Assembly: GCF_016808335.1 (NCBI RefSeq)
Contig: NC_053142.1
Location: 50,711,992-50,775,991, forward strand
From: Panicum virgatum
Lineage: Eukaryota; Streptophyta; Magnoliopsida; Poales; Poaceae
Direction: 5' to 3'
Length of the DNA stretch: 64,000 bases
Part shown: one piece after another, positions 22,811 to 33,421 of the stretch
Layout: every line of letters starts with the position of its first letter
How positions within the stretch are numbered: position 1 is the first letter of the stretch
Program-made: the position numbers and the translations under genes
Notes under the pieces: generated by a model
The model's database searches: none
Seen by the model: only the letters and a program-made list of their open reading frames with translations
Told to the model about the DNA's origin: nothing

Positions 22811-23923
22811 AGAGTTACGACCCTCGAATATGTGTGAAGTCTCCTCCGCGGGGGCGCATCAGCGCACCCGCGGGTATAGCCCCCGAGGCCTTGGAGGAGA
22901 GTTTGTGCTCATCCAAGGGCTATAAACGTTGCACCACTGGGTAGCTTTACTGGGGTGGCTGTCCAGCGTCTTTTTCAGCCGGCATCGACACTCTTTCAGC
23001 CGGCCTCGGCGTTCTCAGTGCTGGTACAGCGGCCCAGCATTCAGCTTAACCATCAGGAGGGCGTATGTCTACAGTGGAGGGTTTGGTTAGACACGTGGAG
23101 CTTCACAATTGACTGTTGTTGGCTTATTCGAGGGTGCGGTTTGAACCGTGGTGTGCGAGGAGCCCCCCGAGCCCAGGCCCGTGTGAAGGCGTTCAGGGGA
23201 ACCCTCGACTTCGATTACGACCCTCGTCACCCTTCCACAGGGAGGAGGGGAGAAGCGCACCATGCTACCCATGCCCGGGCCGCGAGCTATGGCTGCTTTA
23301 GTGAGCTATTAGCGGATTGTTCAAGCGGACGTCCGTGCCCCGTTCGATAGGGGTCGGCTCGTGGTCCATAGACACGTCCCATAAAGGGCTCGCGAGGGTT
23401 CGCTAGGCGGGGCTCGAACCCATTCGGTAGGGTTTGAGGGCTCGATGCTCTCCCTCGATGGGATCCCCCTTCTAGGCACCCTCAACTGGCCTTGAACACT
23501 GCGTAGGATGTCTCGAACTTCGCGTTCGAGGGTAGCTTGTACGGCACATCCCTGCAGTTCCTGACTCTGGCGATCTGAGGCGCCTGTCGAACCCCCGATC
23601 AGTAAGGCCTCGGAATGTGATTCCTTTGAGGGTAAAGGGACCCCTGAAGGAGTATTCCGTCTTGATTTGAAACGACGCAGAGTTGTGAGTCACGCGTGCG
23701 GGTCTTCCGCTGGTGGTGGGCGACGTGGCCCAATTCGTGCGGTGCGGTGTGGGCGCGCCTTTTCAGGCAACAGCCTCGGGCAGACGAAGCGGCATGGGCG
23801 GCGGCTGACAGATGGGATAACGCAACAGTCGCGCCGTGTCCGCCGGTTATCGTGCCGCATTTATTGCTGCGTGCGCGCGTGGGAGGCTCCGTGGTCGTGG
23901 GGCCCACCCGTCAGCGATAGCAG
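22811..23923. other. non-coding stretch before the antisense gene, element A
   Basis: Diverged copy of 7288-8421 with no supported gene. A polypurine-like ATAGCCCCCGAGG lies near 22875. Confidence 0.4.
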
Positions 23924-23950
23924 AATCTACCGCATTCAATGCGGTAGATT
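23924..23950. promoter_or_regulatory. perfect 27-nt palindrome upstream of antisense gene (A copy)
   Basis: Arms AATCTACCGCATT and AATGCGGTAGATT are exact reverse complements around one C. A TAAATAAA stretch follows at 23982-23989, about 32 bases on, and the start codon is 251 bases downstream. It may be an operator-like protein site for the antisense promoter or a hairpin. Confidence 0.6.
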
Positions 23951-24105
23951 TGGGCCGTGGCTGCGGATGCGCCCACCGTGGTAAATAAAGACGGAGAGAA
24001 AGGGGATGTTTTGGGTTCACCTGGCCACTTGCCTCCATCCTGCTTCGCCTTCTTCGCCTCCGTTGCATCCTGAACCCGTAGCCAAGAGCGAGAAGGAGGA
24101 GGAAG

Positions 24106-24109
<4 letters not shown>

Positions 24110-24149
<40 letters not shown>
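24110..24149. repeat. (AG)20 microsatellite
   Basis: Forty bases of AG in the putative 5' leader of A's antisense gene, expanded from the short GAGAGAGAGA at the same place in B (near 8607-8620). Confidence 0.9.
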
Positions 24150-24151
<2 letters not shown>

Positions 24152-24201
24152 CTTAGCCGTTTCGGAGCCCTCATTCCCGCATCTCCCCTCAACTCGAAGA
24201 G

Positions 24202-27200
24202 ATGTCGGACATCCAAGAGCCCTTGCCGTGGGGGAAGTCCTCCGCCACCATGGCGGTTCTAGAGCAGCTGGTCGCCGACCGGCTGCTGCAGCGGAACCCC
24301 GACTCGGGGGTGCCAGCGTGGATTTCCCTGCACCCAGACGAGACCGAGTCGAAGCCCCCGCAAGGCTACGTCGTAAGCTTCGTGCGCCTCCATGAGCGAG
24401 GCTTCGGGGTCCCTGTCAGCAGGTTCATGAGGGCCTTGTGCGAGTACTACGGAGCGGAGCTGCACAACTTCAGCCCTAATGCCATCTCGCAGGCGGCGGT
24501 CTTCGTCGTCGTCTGCGAGGGGTACCTCGGGATAGAGGTGCACTGGGATCTTTGGATCCACCTCTTCCGCGGTGAGCTCTTCGTTGAGAGCGGGCAGGGC
24601 CAGCCGAGGCGGTTCGCGCGCGCCGGCGGCCTCACATTCCACGTGCGCCACTCCCCGAGGAACCTCTACATCCACAGCAGGAAGACGACGAACAACGCCG
24701 GGTGGAGCCGAGGGTGGTTCTACCTTCGGAACTACCGTGGCGCGCTCCCGGCGTTCACCAACCGGGTCCTCCGGGAGCGACCGGCGAAGTGGGATTGGGG
24801 GGTGTCGCCCCAAGCACAGCAAGACAAGATCGAGGGCCTTACCGACGCGCTGGCGCGTTTGGCGAAGAAGGGGCTGACGGCAGCGGCCGTTATCGCGAAC
24901 TTCCACCGGCAGAGGGTGATCCCTCTCGTGGAGAGGGTCCTGCCGATCTTCCAGCTCACTCCCGGGAGCCGGGTTGAAGGCTCGAGGACGTCAAGCAAGC
25001 TTCTCTCCCACACCAACGCCGCCCGGAGGGCGAAGTACGCAGTGGCGGATTTCCCCCAAAATCTCGAGGATCTTTGGAGGATCAAGATGCGCCTCGAGCC
25101 GGGGTACATTTCCCTGGTAAGTTTTGGTTTCAGACTCGTCGTGCGCCGTGTAATCCCCTTTTCCTGACCCCATCTCGGGCGTGTTTGGCAGGGGTTGAGG
25201 TGCGGCTCCTCGAGGCCCCCGGTCCCAGAACAGCGCCTGATCAATCGCCTCCACGCGGAGAAGATGAAGAGGCGGAAGGACGCAGCGGAGGCGAAGGCCG
25301 AGAGGAAAAGGAAGAGGAAGGCGAGACACGACAAGGCGTGCAAGCTCGCTCGCGCGGAGGGGAAGCCGCAGCCCGCCACACCTGAGTCCTCGGAGGAGGA
25401 CGAGGAGGAGGCCTCGGATGCCGAGGACCATGCTCTGAGGAGTGAAGGGGAAGGCGCGTGCGCGAGTCCCCCACCGTTCTACCTGTGGGATGAAGAAGAG
25501 GGAGCGCCCGTGGCGCCAGAGGAGCCGAGGGTCGTGGCGGGGTCATCGGCGAATCCCTCCTTCGAGGGTGCGGAGCGGGAGTCATCCTCGCCGACGGCCG
25601 GCGAGGAGACGCCCGCGCCCCAGGTGCTGATCCGTGGCGATGAGGCTGCGGCGGGAGAGGAGTCGCCCATGCTGGCAGCCTCAAGCCACCAGGCCGACAC
25701 GAGGGGGGCACCCTCGGGGCAGTCTTCGAGGGACGGCACAATGCCCCGGGCTCGAAGAAGTGCCACGAGGAAGCGGAGCATGAGTGCTCGATCTGGGTAA
25801 GTATTTTGGATTTCATTTTTGTTATGTGTTTGGTGGATTTCTCAATCATGTTGTCCTCAACTCGCGTCTCTTGATTTCCAGCCCCGGGGCCGTTCCCAAA
25901 GATGCGGTGCAGCTTGCCCCAGCCAAGGCTCTCAAGACCGGGGCACGCAGCACGCCACACACGGCGCTGCAGCCCCAGCCGGCTGTGGATCTCGAGGCGG
26001 CGGCTGCGAGGCTACGAGAGGCCCTGGCTCAGGGGGCCCGGGCAGCGCAGCAGGCTCGGGCACAGGAGGGCGACGCCGGCCAGAGCGGTGCCGAAGCGGC
26101 CGCTCAGGCTGACGACGCCGGGGAGACCGGCCGAGGCGGTGCCGGTGGCGCCGCCCAGGCGGCCATTGAAGTTGAGGCCGGTCAGGGCGACGCGGCCAGT
26201 GCCGCCCGACCGGATATGGAAGGAGAAACTGGTGGGGACGCACAGGAGCGCCCTGCCGGTCAAGCAGAGGAGGATACCCTCATCCACGAGCCCCCGAGGG
26301 CCGAGGGCGAGGGTGTCGCAGAGAAAGAGATGGCGCAAGAGGCGCCAGGGGTGGGAGGAGCCCCTATCTCGGAGACCGCCGAGGCCCGGGACGAGGGCAC
26401 TGTCGCGGTGGTACCCGTGCCGACGACGCAGGAGGGTGCGACGGCGTTGGTGGAACTGTCAGACAGCAGCGAGGAGTACGGGGACTCGATGGACATCGAC
26501 CCCGCTGCTGCGGCAAGCGCCGCCGCGCACATCGCCGAGTTCGCGTCGGCCGGCGCGGGCATGCTCGAGGCAGGGACGTCCGAGGGGGGCCACCTCGGGG
26601 TGATTGTCCCGTCCGGGGTCCCCTCGGAGTTCCTCCGCAAGGAGCAAGAGGAGGAGGAGGCCTGGAACAAACAGATGGGCGTGGGTCGGGAGATTTTGCA
26701 AGCCCTCGACTGCGTCTTCCAGCTCCACCAAAATGCGGACTACCAGGTCAGCCAGGTAAATACTGCCTCCCCGAAAATTGCTCAGATTCGGTTTTAGTTT
26801 TTACGCGTCTTCACCCACATCCTCCCCCCTTTGCAGCAGCTGAGGGAAATCTCGCGCGAAAAGAGCGCCGAGATGAACCGGCTGTACTCCCAGATGAGCC
26901 AGCTCAGGCAACACAACGCCGAGCTGGTGCTCAAAAATATCGACGCCAACACAAAAATGGCTGATCTGGGGGCGCGTCAGCAGGCGCTGGAGGAGGAGCT
27001 GGCGCGGGATGCTGGTGAGCGGGACGTCCAGAGGGCGGCAGCGGAGCAGAAGGCCCGGGAGACTGAGGTGCAAGCTGCCGAGCTACAGCACCTTCGGACG
27101 GCGCTCGAGGAGAGAGCTCGCGAGGCGGAGGTGCATAGCGCTGAGCTGCAGTGCCTCAGCACGACGCTCGAGCAGCAGAAGGCCGAGCTCCTCCATAAAG

Positions 27201-27931
27201 AAGTGGCCGTGGTTGCGCTCACCTTGACCCTCCGGGAAAAGGGCGATGCCCTCGAGGGGAAGGAGGTGGCCCTTCAGAACATGGGAGCCGCCCTTAGAGA
27301 GAAGGAAGCCTCCCTGTCCTCGCTCGAAGAGGCCGCCCGGACCCAGAGGGTGGAAGCGCAGAAGAGCATCATGGGTGAGTACCTTCGATTTTTCGTCGAT
27401 TTGTTTCTTTTTGTAGCTGATGTTGATTTCCTTTGCTCAGAGCTAAGGCAGAAGGTGGCGGACGAGACCGTGGCGAAGGAAGCGGTCCACACCACGCTCA
27501 CGGTGGCACAGATGGAGTTTGCTGAGCTGGAGCAGACCGCCGTGAGCGTGTGTCAAGAGCTCGAGGGGGAGGGTGCCGTCTCGGGCAGTTCGGTGATCAG
27601 CCGCCTGCGCGCGCTAGGCGTTCGGGTTGCTGAGCACGCCAAGAGCACCTTCCGCCTCGGTGTCCTGCGGGCTCTCGCCGTAGCCTCGACGCATTACCTC
27701 ATGGATCTCCAGAGGGTGTCGTCGGGGTACGTCGTTCCTGATGACGCTGACGCGGACGCCGCATCGGCCATCATGGATGAAGCCGATGCAGCCACGGAGG
27801 AGTTCACCACCGTCCTTGCCGAGAAGCTCGAGGCAGATATCCCTCCTATTGCCGAATTCGACGCCCCTGAAGACCCGCAAGGGGGGATGGTAGCCTGTAG
27901 GAAAACTGGGCCTCGGAGCCCGTGTAAATAG
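24202..27931 (+). CDS. intact antisense extra gene of element A (Tat aORF, gypsy-type transposon protein)
   Basis: Five exons 24202-25116, 25192-25796, 25882-26755, 26837-27374 and 27441-27931 join in frame (915+605+874+538+491 = 3423 nt) to a predicted 1140-aa protein with no stop. All introns are GT-AG and match those of B. Residues 1-305: compact domain (GYVVSFVRLHERGFGVP, LWIHLFRGELF, WSRGWFYLR) of the Transposase_28 'putative gypsy type transposon' kind, whose activity is unknown despite the name. About 320-360: Lys/Arg-rich nuclear-signal-like run, then an acidic Ser/Glu patch. Middle: Ala/Gly/Glu-rich, low complexity. About 690: VELSDSSEEYGDSMDID, SUMO-interaction-like. 798-977: long coiled coil (EKSAEMNRLYSQMSQLRQ). 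978-1140: helical tail. Antisense genes between pol and the 3' LTR are known in Tat elements; role unknown. Start ATG chosen because B shares it. Confidence 0.85.
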
Positions 27932-28493
27932 ATTAGTGTTTATGTCATAGTCGCGCTTTGTAATCGCGTCCTATGAATATAAGAGATTTTATTTCATAAT
28001 TTGAATGTGTGGCCCGTCGAGGCCTTGTGTGTTCGAGCCTGTGTTTCTTTACTTTATTTCCGTGTTCTTGTATGCGACTTGGACGAACGTCTGCGAGGGG
28101 GTTCGCGTTCATAAGCAACGTAGGCGTAGGGTGGTGAGGGGGTGCCGTATCCCGGAGGCGTAGACGGCCCCACGACTCGGCCGGCCCCGTACCGTAGCTG
28201 CTTACGCCTCGCGCCCGTTTTTCCAAGGATACGAGAAGCTTAGGATCGAGACGGAAATATTTCGGAAAACATTTGGCGACTTTTTTGGGGACGTTCGGGG
28301 GTTCCCCCCGTAGTAGCCCCCAAGGGAGGCTTGGCTTTGCCGAGGGCAAAGCCAAGCGTACCTCAGTATTCATGTGCATCCAAGCCCTCGAGGGTCCGGA
28401 AGGTTCCCAAAAATCAATAAGTAAAGCGTACTTTCTTATTATTTCGGGAAACCAAAAATGCGAGTACGAATGATGTACAAATAGCTTGAAATT
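27932..28493. other. convergent 3' region between antisense gene and pol relic (A)
   Basis: Counterpart of 12375-12956: likely polyadenylation region near 27960-27995 and a polypurine-like run at 28311. No further gene is seen. Confidence 0.6.
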
Positions 28494-29619
28494 TTAGGGA
28501 TAGAAACGACGTAGCTGTTGTATATTCCAAGCGTTGGTGAGGACTTCGCCTTTTTCGTTTGCCAGCTTGTACGTGCCGGGTTTGAGCACCTCGGCGATTA
28601 TGTACGGTCCTTCCCATGGAGGTGAGAGCTTGTGGCGGCCCCTGTTGTCCTGTCGAAGCCTCAGCACCAAGTCCCCTTCGTTGAGGTCTCGACGCCTTGT
28701 CGTCGAAGTGGCTTGGGTCGAGGGGCACCTTCTTGATACCCTCAGCAGGTTCGAAGCTCCCGGCGTGTCGGTGTGTGGAGTCCAAGGCCTCGCTTGCCAT
28801 TTTATCGAGGGTAGCTGCGAGGGCCTTGTCCTCCACTTGAGCTTCCGTGCACTCGACGCACTCGACGTCGCACTCGTAGGCATGCTCGAACGAAGAGCCG
28901 ATGGTGATGACGCCCTTTGGACCCGGCATCTTGAGCTTGAGGTAGGTGTAGTTGGGGACGGCCATGAACTTGGCGTAGCAAGGACGACCAAGGATGGCAT
29001 CATAGGATCCTCGAAACCCCACCACCTCAAAAGTGAGTACCTCCTTGCGGAAGTTAGCTGCTGTGCCGAAGCAGACCGGCAGATCGATCTGGCCGAGGGG
29101 TTGGACTCGCTTCCCCGACGCAACGCCATGGAATGGCGACTTGCTGGGGCGAAGCTTGTCCAGTCCGATTCCCATGAGCTCCAAGGTGGGGACGTACATG
29201 ATGTTGAGGCTGCTGCCTCCGTCCATGAGCACCTTGGAGAAACGGGTGTTGCCGATGATGGGGTCGACAACGAGCGGATACCGTCCTGGATGTGGGACGT
29301 AGTCGGGGTGGTCCTCGCGGCCAAAGGTGATGGTATCCTTCGACCAATTGAGGTAGGATGGCGTGGCTTTGGTGACGGAAAAGACTTCGCGGCGCTCACG
29401 CTTGCGCTGCCGAGAAGTCATATTTGTCATTGCTCCTCCAAAGATGAAGAGGGCGTTCTCCACTGGGGGAAACTCGTCATCTCCACCTTTGTCGCCAGCG
29501 TCCTTCTTCTTATCTTCGTCGCGATGCGCGACGCAGTTGTAGTATTTCTTGAGCATCTCGCACTGCTCGAGGGTATGATTAACCGGGCCCTTGTGGTAAG
29601 GGCACGGCTTCTTAAGCAT
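28494..29619 (-). pseudogene. protease of element A fused to integrase tail by deletion
   Basis: Same knuckle and protease as B (CPYHKGPVNHTLEQC, VLMDGGSSLNIMY, AILGRPCYAKFM). At 28691/28692 the sequence jumps to the integrase C-terminal module (KLSPPWEGPY... ending LRRFYP, stop at 28494). B has about 3.1 kb here (roughly 13155-16246). The join is out of frame, so the protease frame continues as nonsense to 28414. No microhomology is evident at the join. Confidence 0.88.
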
Positions 29620-31874
29620 GTCGTCGAACTGGCCACCACCGCCTCAAGGGGGCCTCGAGGTCCTCTGCGGTCTGGGGCGGCTGCAAAGGCCTCCTCGGAG
29701 TCCTTTGCCTGCCCCGAGCCGTGTTCATTCGGTGGGACCGGCTTCTTTCCCTTCCTCCCCCGCTTCTGTTTCTTGGCGGGGGCGTTGGGCTTGACGTTGC
29801 TGCCCTCCGCGGGCGCATCGTCCTTGCGCTTGCTCGATTTGTCATCGAAGATGGCGCCAACAGCCTCCTCGCCGGCAGCGTAGTTGGTGGCAGCGTCGAA
29901 CAACTCATTGGTGTTGACGGGTCAGCTTCTCGCAAGCTCATGCACCAGGTTTCGGCACGTCGTACCTTCGAGGAAAGCGTTGATGACCTCGACGTGGGTG
30001 ACGCTGGGGAGCTTGGTGCACTGCTTGGAGAAGCATCGCACGTAGTCACGTAGGGACTCGCGGGGCTTCTGGCGACACCCCTTGAGGTCCCAGGAATTCT
30101 CAGGGCGCACGTACGTGCCCTGGAAGTTGCCCACGAAGATATGGACCAAGTCGGCCCAGTTGTGGATCTGATCCGCAGGCAGGTGCTCGAGCCACGTTCG
30201 TGTGGCGTCAGCAAGATGAAGAGGAAGGTTGCGGATGATGACCGCGTCCTCCATCGCGCCGCCTAGCTGGCACGCTAGGCGGTAGTCATTGAGCCAGACT
30301 GCAGGATCAGTCTCGCCCGAGTACTTGACGAGGGTGTTGGGTTGTCGAAAGCGCGGGGGAAAAGGCGCAGTTCGAATCTCCCGGCTGAATACCCGGGTGC
30401 CCGGAGGCTCCGGGGACTCACCCCTGTCGTGCTTGGGGTCGAAGCGTCCACCTCGCCGAGGGATGTACCTCCTGCCGTTGATGATGTTGCGGGCGTCGCC
30501 GTCGCCAGCGTGCCCGCGAGTGTCACAAATTCGCTCCCTTACGGAAACTCTCCCGATGCGCTCGTGCACCGAGGGTGCCTTCGCACCGGGAGCTACGGCT
30601 GCCTTGCCCTTCCCTGCTGGGGGTATGTGCACAGAAACCTCGCGGTCCTGGTGCGCAGTCCCATCGGGCTGCTCCGGGGCTCTCGAGCGCATGCGGGACG
30701 CGGAACTCTCGGCCTGCTGCACGGCAGCTTGCTCGATGAGCTCCTGTGCCTCGCGGCGCCGGTTGCGGCCCGAAGGTGTCGATGGCTCGGGCATGGCTTG
30801 AAGTAGATAGGCCGCAGCGATGAGCTTTTCGCCAGCCGTCTTCAGTTCCGGAGATTTGTCGACGTTGTCGTTAGCCAGGATGCGCTCCCGGGCAACACGT
30901 CCCGCCGCTTGGGCATGTGCACCACGCGCGGTCCGATGCTGCTCGAGTGCGGCGCGCAGCTCCTGGGTTTGTTGACGCTGCTCGTCGAGCTTGGCTTGAA
31001 GCTCATTGAGCTGCGCCAGCTGAGCTTGTCGCGCCGCCAAGCTTGACGTGGAAGGGGCTGCAGGCGGGACCACCGGTTGGTTTGCTTGCGCGTCCGCCCC
31101 GCCATCCGCGCCGTTGCTCGGGGCATTGTCGTTTTGCTCATCCGCAACGTCCGCCATGAAGCACTCCCGGGAAGGATCGAAATCCCCCTCGCTGGAGTCT
31201 TCGGAGCAGGTGAGGCAGTAAGCCGTCGCCAGCTGGAACGAGCAAAGAGCGTCGGGGTTGCGAACCCCGGAGTAGTCCTCAGCCTTCTCGGCCGTGAAGT
31301 TATTCATGAAGAAGTTGACGTCGTCGGCGATCGAGGTCGCTGTCTCGGGGTAGGATTCGTCAGGATACGATGCGATGAGGCTGCAGATTGACAGAAGATG
31401 ATGACCCGGCAGATCCTCATGCTCGATGAAGTTAGCGCTGGTTGACGAGGCGTGGGCGGCAGTGTTGCGCATCCCGAAGGGGAAGGACGACGCCGAAGTC
31501 GAACCCCCCATGGGAGGCACTCGCGCCGCCACAGGTGACGATGCCGGCGTGGATGACGCCGAGGCACGTGATGACGAAGCGGTGGACCCGTTGGCCGTGA
31601 CGCTGAGTTGCGACATGCCAGCCTCGACCCACGTGGGGGAGTTGTGGCGTGCCGCGCGACGCCGCTCCGCCCGTGCCTGTCGCGAACGTTGGCCCGAACG
31701 CCCGTTGCGCCGGGCTGGTGAAGTCGGGGTGGCGGGGTCGCGTCCGGGCGAGAGGAGCTGCATGAGGTAACCGTTGCCGGTTGCTCTGAACTCGAGACTC
31801 CCGAACGAGATCACGCGTCCTGCTGGAATCGAATCCGAAACACACATGGGGTGCGTGTTGGATCTGCCCGCCAT
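29620..31874 (-). pseudogene. gag of element A
   Basis: Starts at MAGRSNTHPMCV (ATG 31874). It is open through the Retrotrans_gag domain to a TGA at 29922-29924, where B has CGA (Arg of RSRPVNTNE). A one-base shortening of the G run at about 29645-29652 relative to B then shifts the frame before the zinc knuckle. About 650 codons are open, so a Gag lacking the knuckle could still be made. Confidence 0.85.
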
Positions 31875-31920
31875 CCCTGGAGATCAAATGGGAAAGAGAG
31901 AGAAAATGTCACACAGCGCT

Positions 31921-31938
31921 CCCCTACCTGGCGCGCCA
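31921..31938 (-). other. primer binding site of element A
   Basis: TGGCGCGCCAGGTAGGGG on the minus strand, identical to that of B. Confidence 0.75.
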
Positions 31939-32308
31939 ACTGTCGGTGTCCCGACCCGGGGGTCCGGATCCCAACTAGTAAATGTTGCGTGTTTCCTCGT
32001 CCTAGATGATGATGCAAGAGGCAACACAGTAACGCACGGTTTATCCTGGTTCCGGCCGCGGGGCCGTACGTCCAGCAAAGGGGGTGTGCGAGGGCACTGT
32101 ATTATTTTGCACCCGGAGTGCTTGTAGTAGGGGTTACAAGCGAGGCGAGAGAGGGAGGGAAGCTCCCAAGTCTCTGCTAGAAGTGGAGTCGGTTGAGATG
32201 AGTGCTTAGTAGTCCCTGAACGTCCTCTTGGAAGAGAGAAACCAGAGAGCCAGAGAGAGCAGCCAGCCAAAAACAGCGAGCCCCGGAGGGAGAGACCCCC
32301 ACCTCCTC

Positions 32309-32316
32309 CTTTTATA
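32309..32316 (-). promoter_or_regulatory. TATA box of element A 5' LTR
   Basis: Minus strand TATAAAAGGAGGAGG, as in the other LTRs. Confidence 0.8.
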
Positions 32317-33028
32317 GTCATAAGGAGGGGCGGCGTACATGAGTGGGAGTATGAAAGTCGTTGTTTTCCCCTGAATCGCGGGGGGTACAGTGGTCGGACA
32401 CTGTAGGAAGTACACTGTGGGAAGGCGGCGCGTGTCGCAGTCATCCTAGATATCGTCCTTGGTCCTGTGAAGATTGCGGCGGTCGTCCTGCCACCCCCCG
32501 CAGGCGGCGTAGTCATTGCTGGTGCACGGGACTTGGCGTGGTGGCCTTCGGTGGGCCCTACGAATTAGGGTCCTACATGTGCCCTCGGTAGTGGTGGCGC
32601 GCGACGGCCCCGGACCCCCTGGTCGGAGTGCGGGTGTGCGCACCAGAAGGTCCGGGGGACATGTGGAAGACCCGGACTCCTAAAGGGGGGAGGTCCGGGA
32701 CTCTGTCCGTGTGAGCTGAGCGCCCCTCTCGGTCGGACACGTGATGTTGCCGGACCCCTTCCCCAGTGGGAGGCGGGTCCGGATGGTCGGCGGGAGCAGT
32801 ACCGAGCCTGTCTTGTCCCGCGCCGCAGGTCCCAAGGCGCTGCTACAGCGTCCGGGATGGCGGAGTGGTGACCAGAGTCAGCGGATGGGACTCCGGTCAC
32901 ATCTACTGTGGGAGTGGCGGCCTGACACCGCCCGTCCTTTGAGCCGTGGTGGAGTGGCTGGCTTTTAATGCCTTCGTACGGCGAGCGGTTGGGCGGCGGG
33001 GCTGTTTGTCCCTTGCGCCGAGGGGTGG

Positions 33029-33240
33029 CCTCGAGCGAGGCGGAGATGAGTCACCTGCTCGAGGGTAGATCCGCTACCCTCAAGCGAGGCGGAGATTGGT
33101 CACCTGCTCGAGGGTAGATCCGCTACCCTCGAGCGAGGCGGAGATTGGACACCTGCTCGAGGGTAGATCCGCTACCCTCGAGCAAGGAGGAGATTGCCCA
33201 GCGGGCCTGAGAGGGACCCTCGAGCGAGGCGGAGATCGTT
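33029..33240. repeat. U3 tandem repeat array (A right LTR)
   Basis: Four to five CTCGAGCGAGGCGGAGAT units separated by GTCACCTGCTCGAGGGTAGA. The copy number is higher than in B. Confidence 0.85.
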
Positions 33241-33421
33241 CCGCGGGTTCGAGGGGGATGTGAATGGGCCGCACGCTGGGCTTCTTTGAGTCCTTTCCTT
33301 TCCTCTGAATGAGAAACAGGCCGTGGGCCTTCGTGGGCTTAGCCGTCTTATCAGGTGTTTGTGTTTTTTAAAAGCAGTCTTAGTACCCCAATTAGGGTGT
33401 TCCTAATTATAGTACCCGACA

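Larger units (their letters stand above)
4043..33421 (-). mobile_element. element A: outer Tat-lineage Ty3/gypsy LTR retrotransposon
   Basis: Bounded by TG...CA LTRs with TGTCGG/CCGACA inverted tips and ATCTT duplications. Its interior (21574-31940, about 10.4 kb) contains, on the minus strand, gag, protease and only the last ~60 codons of integrase, and on the plus strand an intact five-exon antisense gene. RT, RNase H and most of integrase are deleted at 28691/28692, so A cannot move by itself. Its left (3') LTR is split by element B. The Tat assignment rests on element B, which keeps the plant/archaeal-type second RNase H, and on the antisense extra gene placed between pol and the 3' LTR. 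Confidence 0.95.
31941..33421 (-). repeat. right (5') LTR of element A
   Basis: 1481 bp, uninterrupted. Longer than B's LTR because of extra sequence on both sides of the TATA box: a different leader (CCAGCCAAAAACAGCGAGCC) and about 110 more bases near 32470-32600. Confidence 0.95.

Noticed and set aside
24110..24149. AG repeat and other direct repeats considered as a CRISPR array or origin
   Set aside because: A simple dinucleotide repeat in a eukaryotic intergenic leader; no spacer-repeat structure exists anywhere in the window.
28494..29883. Long plus-strand open frame (about 449 codons) over A's gag-protease
   Set aside because: Reads antisense through the protease and knuckle; composition follows the codon bias of the real minus-strand frame and it has no independent motif.
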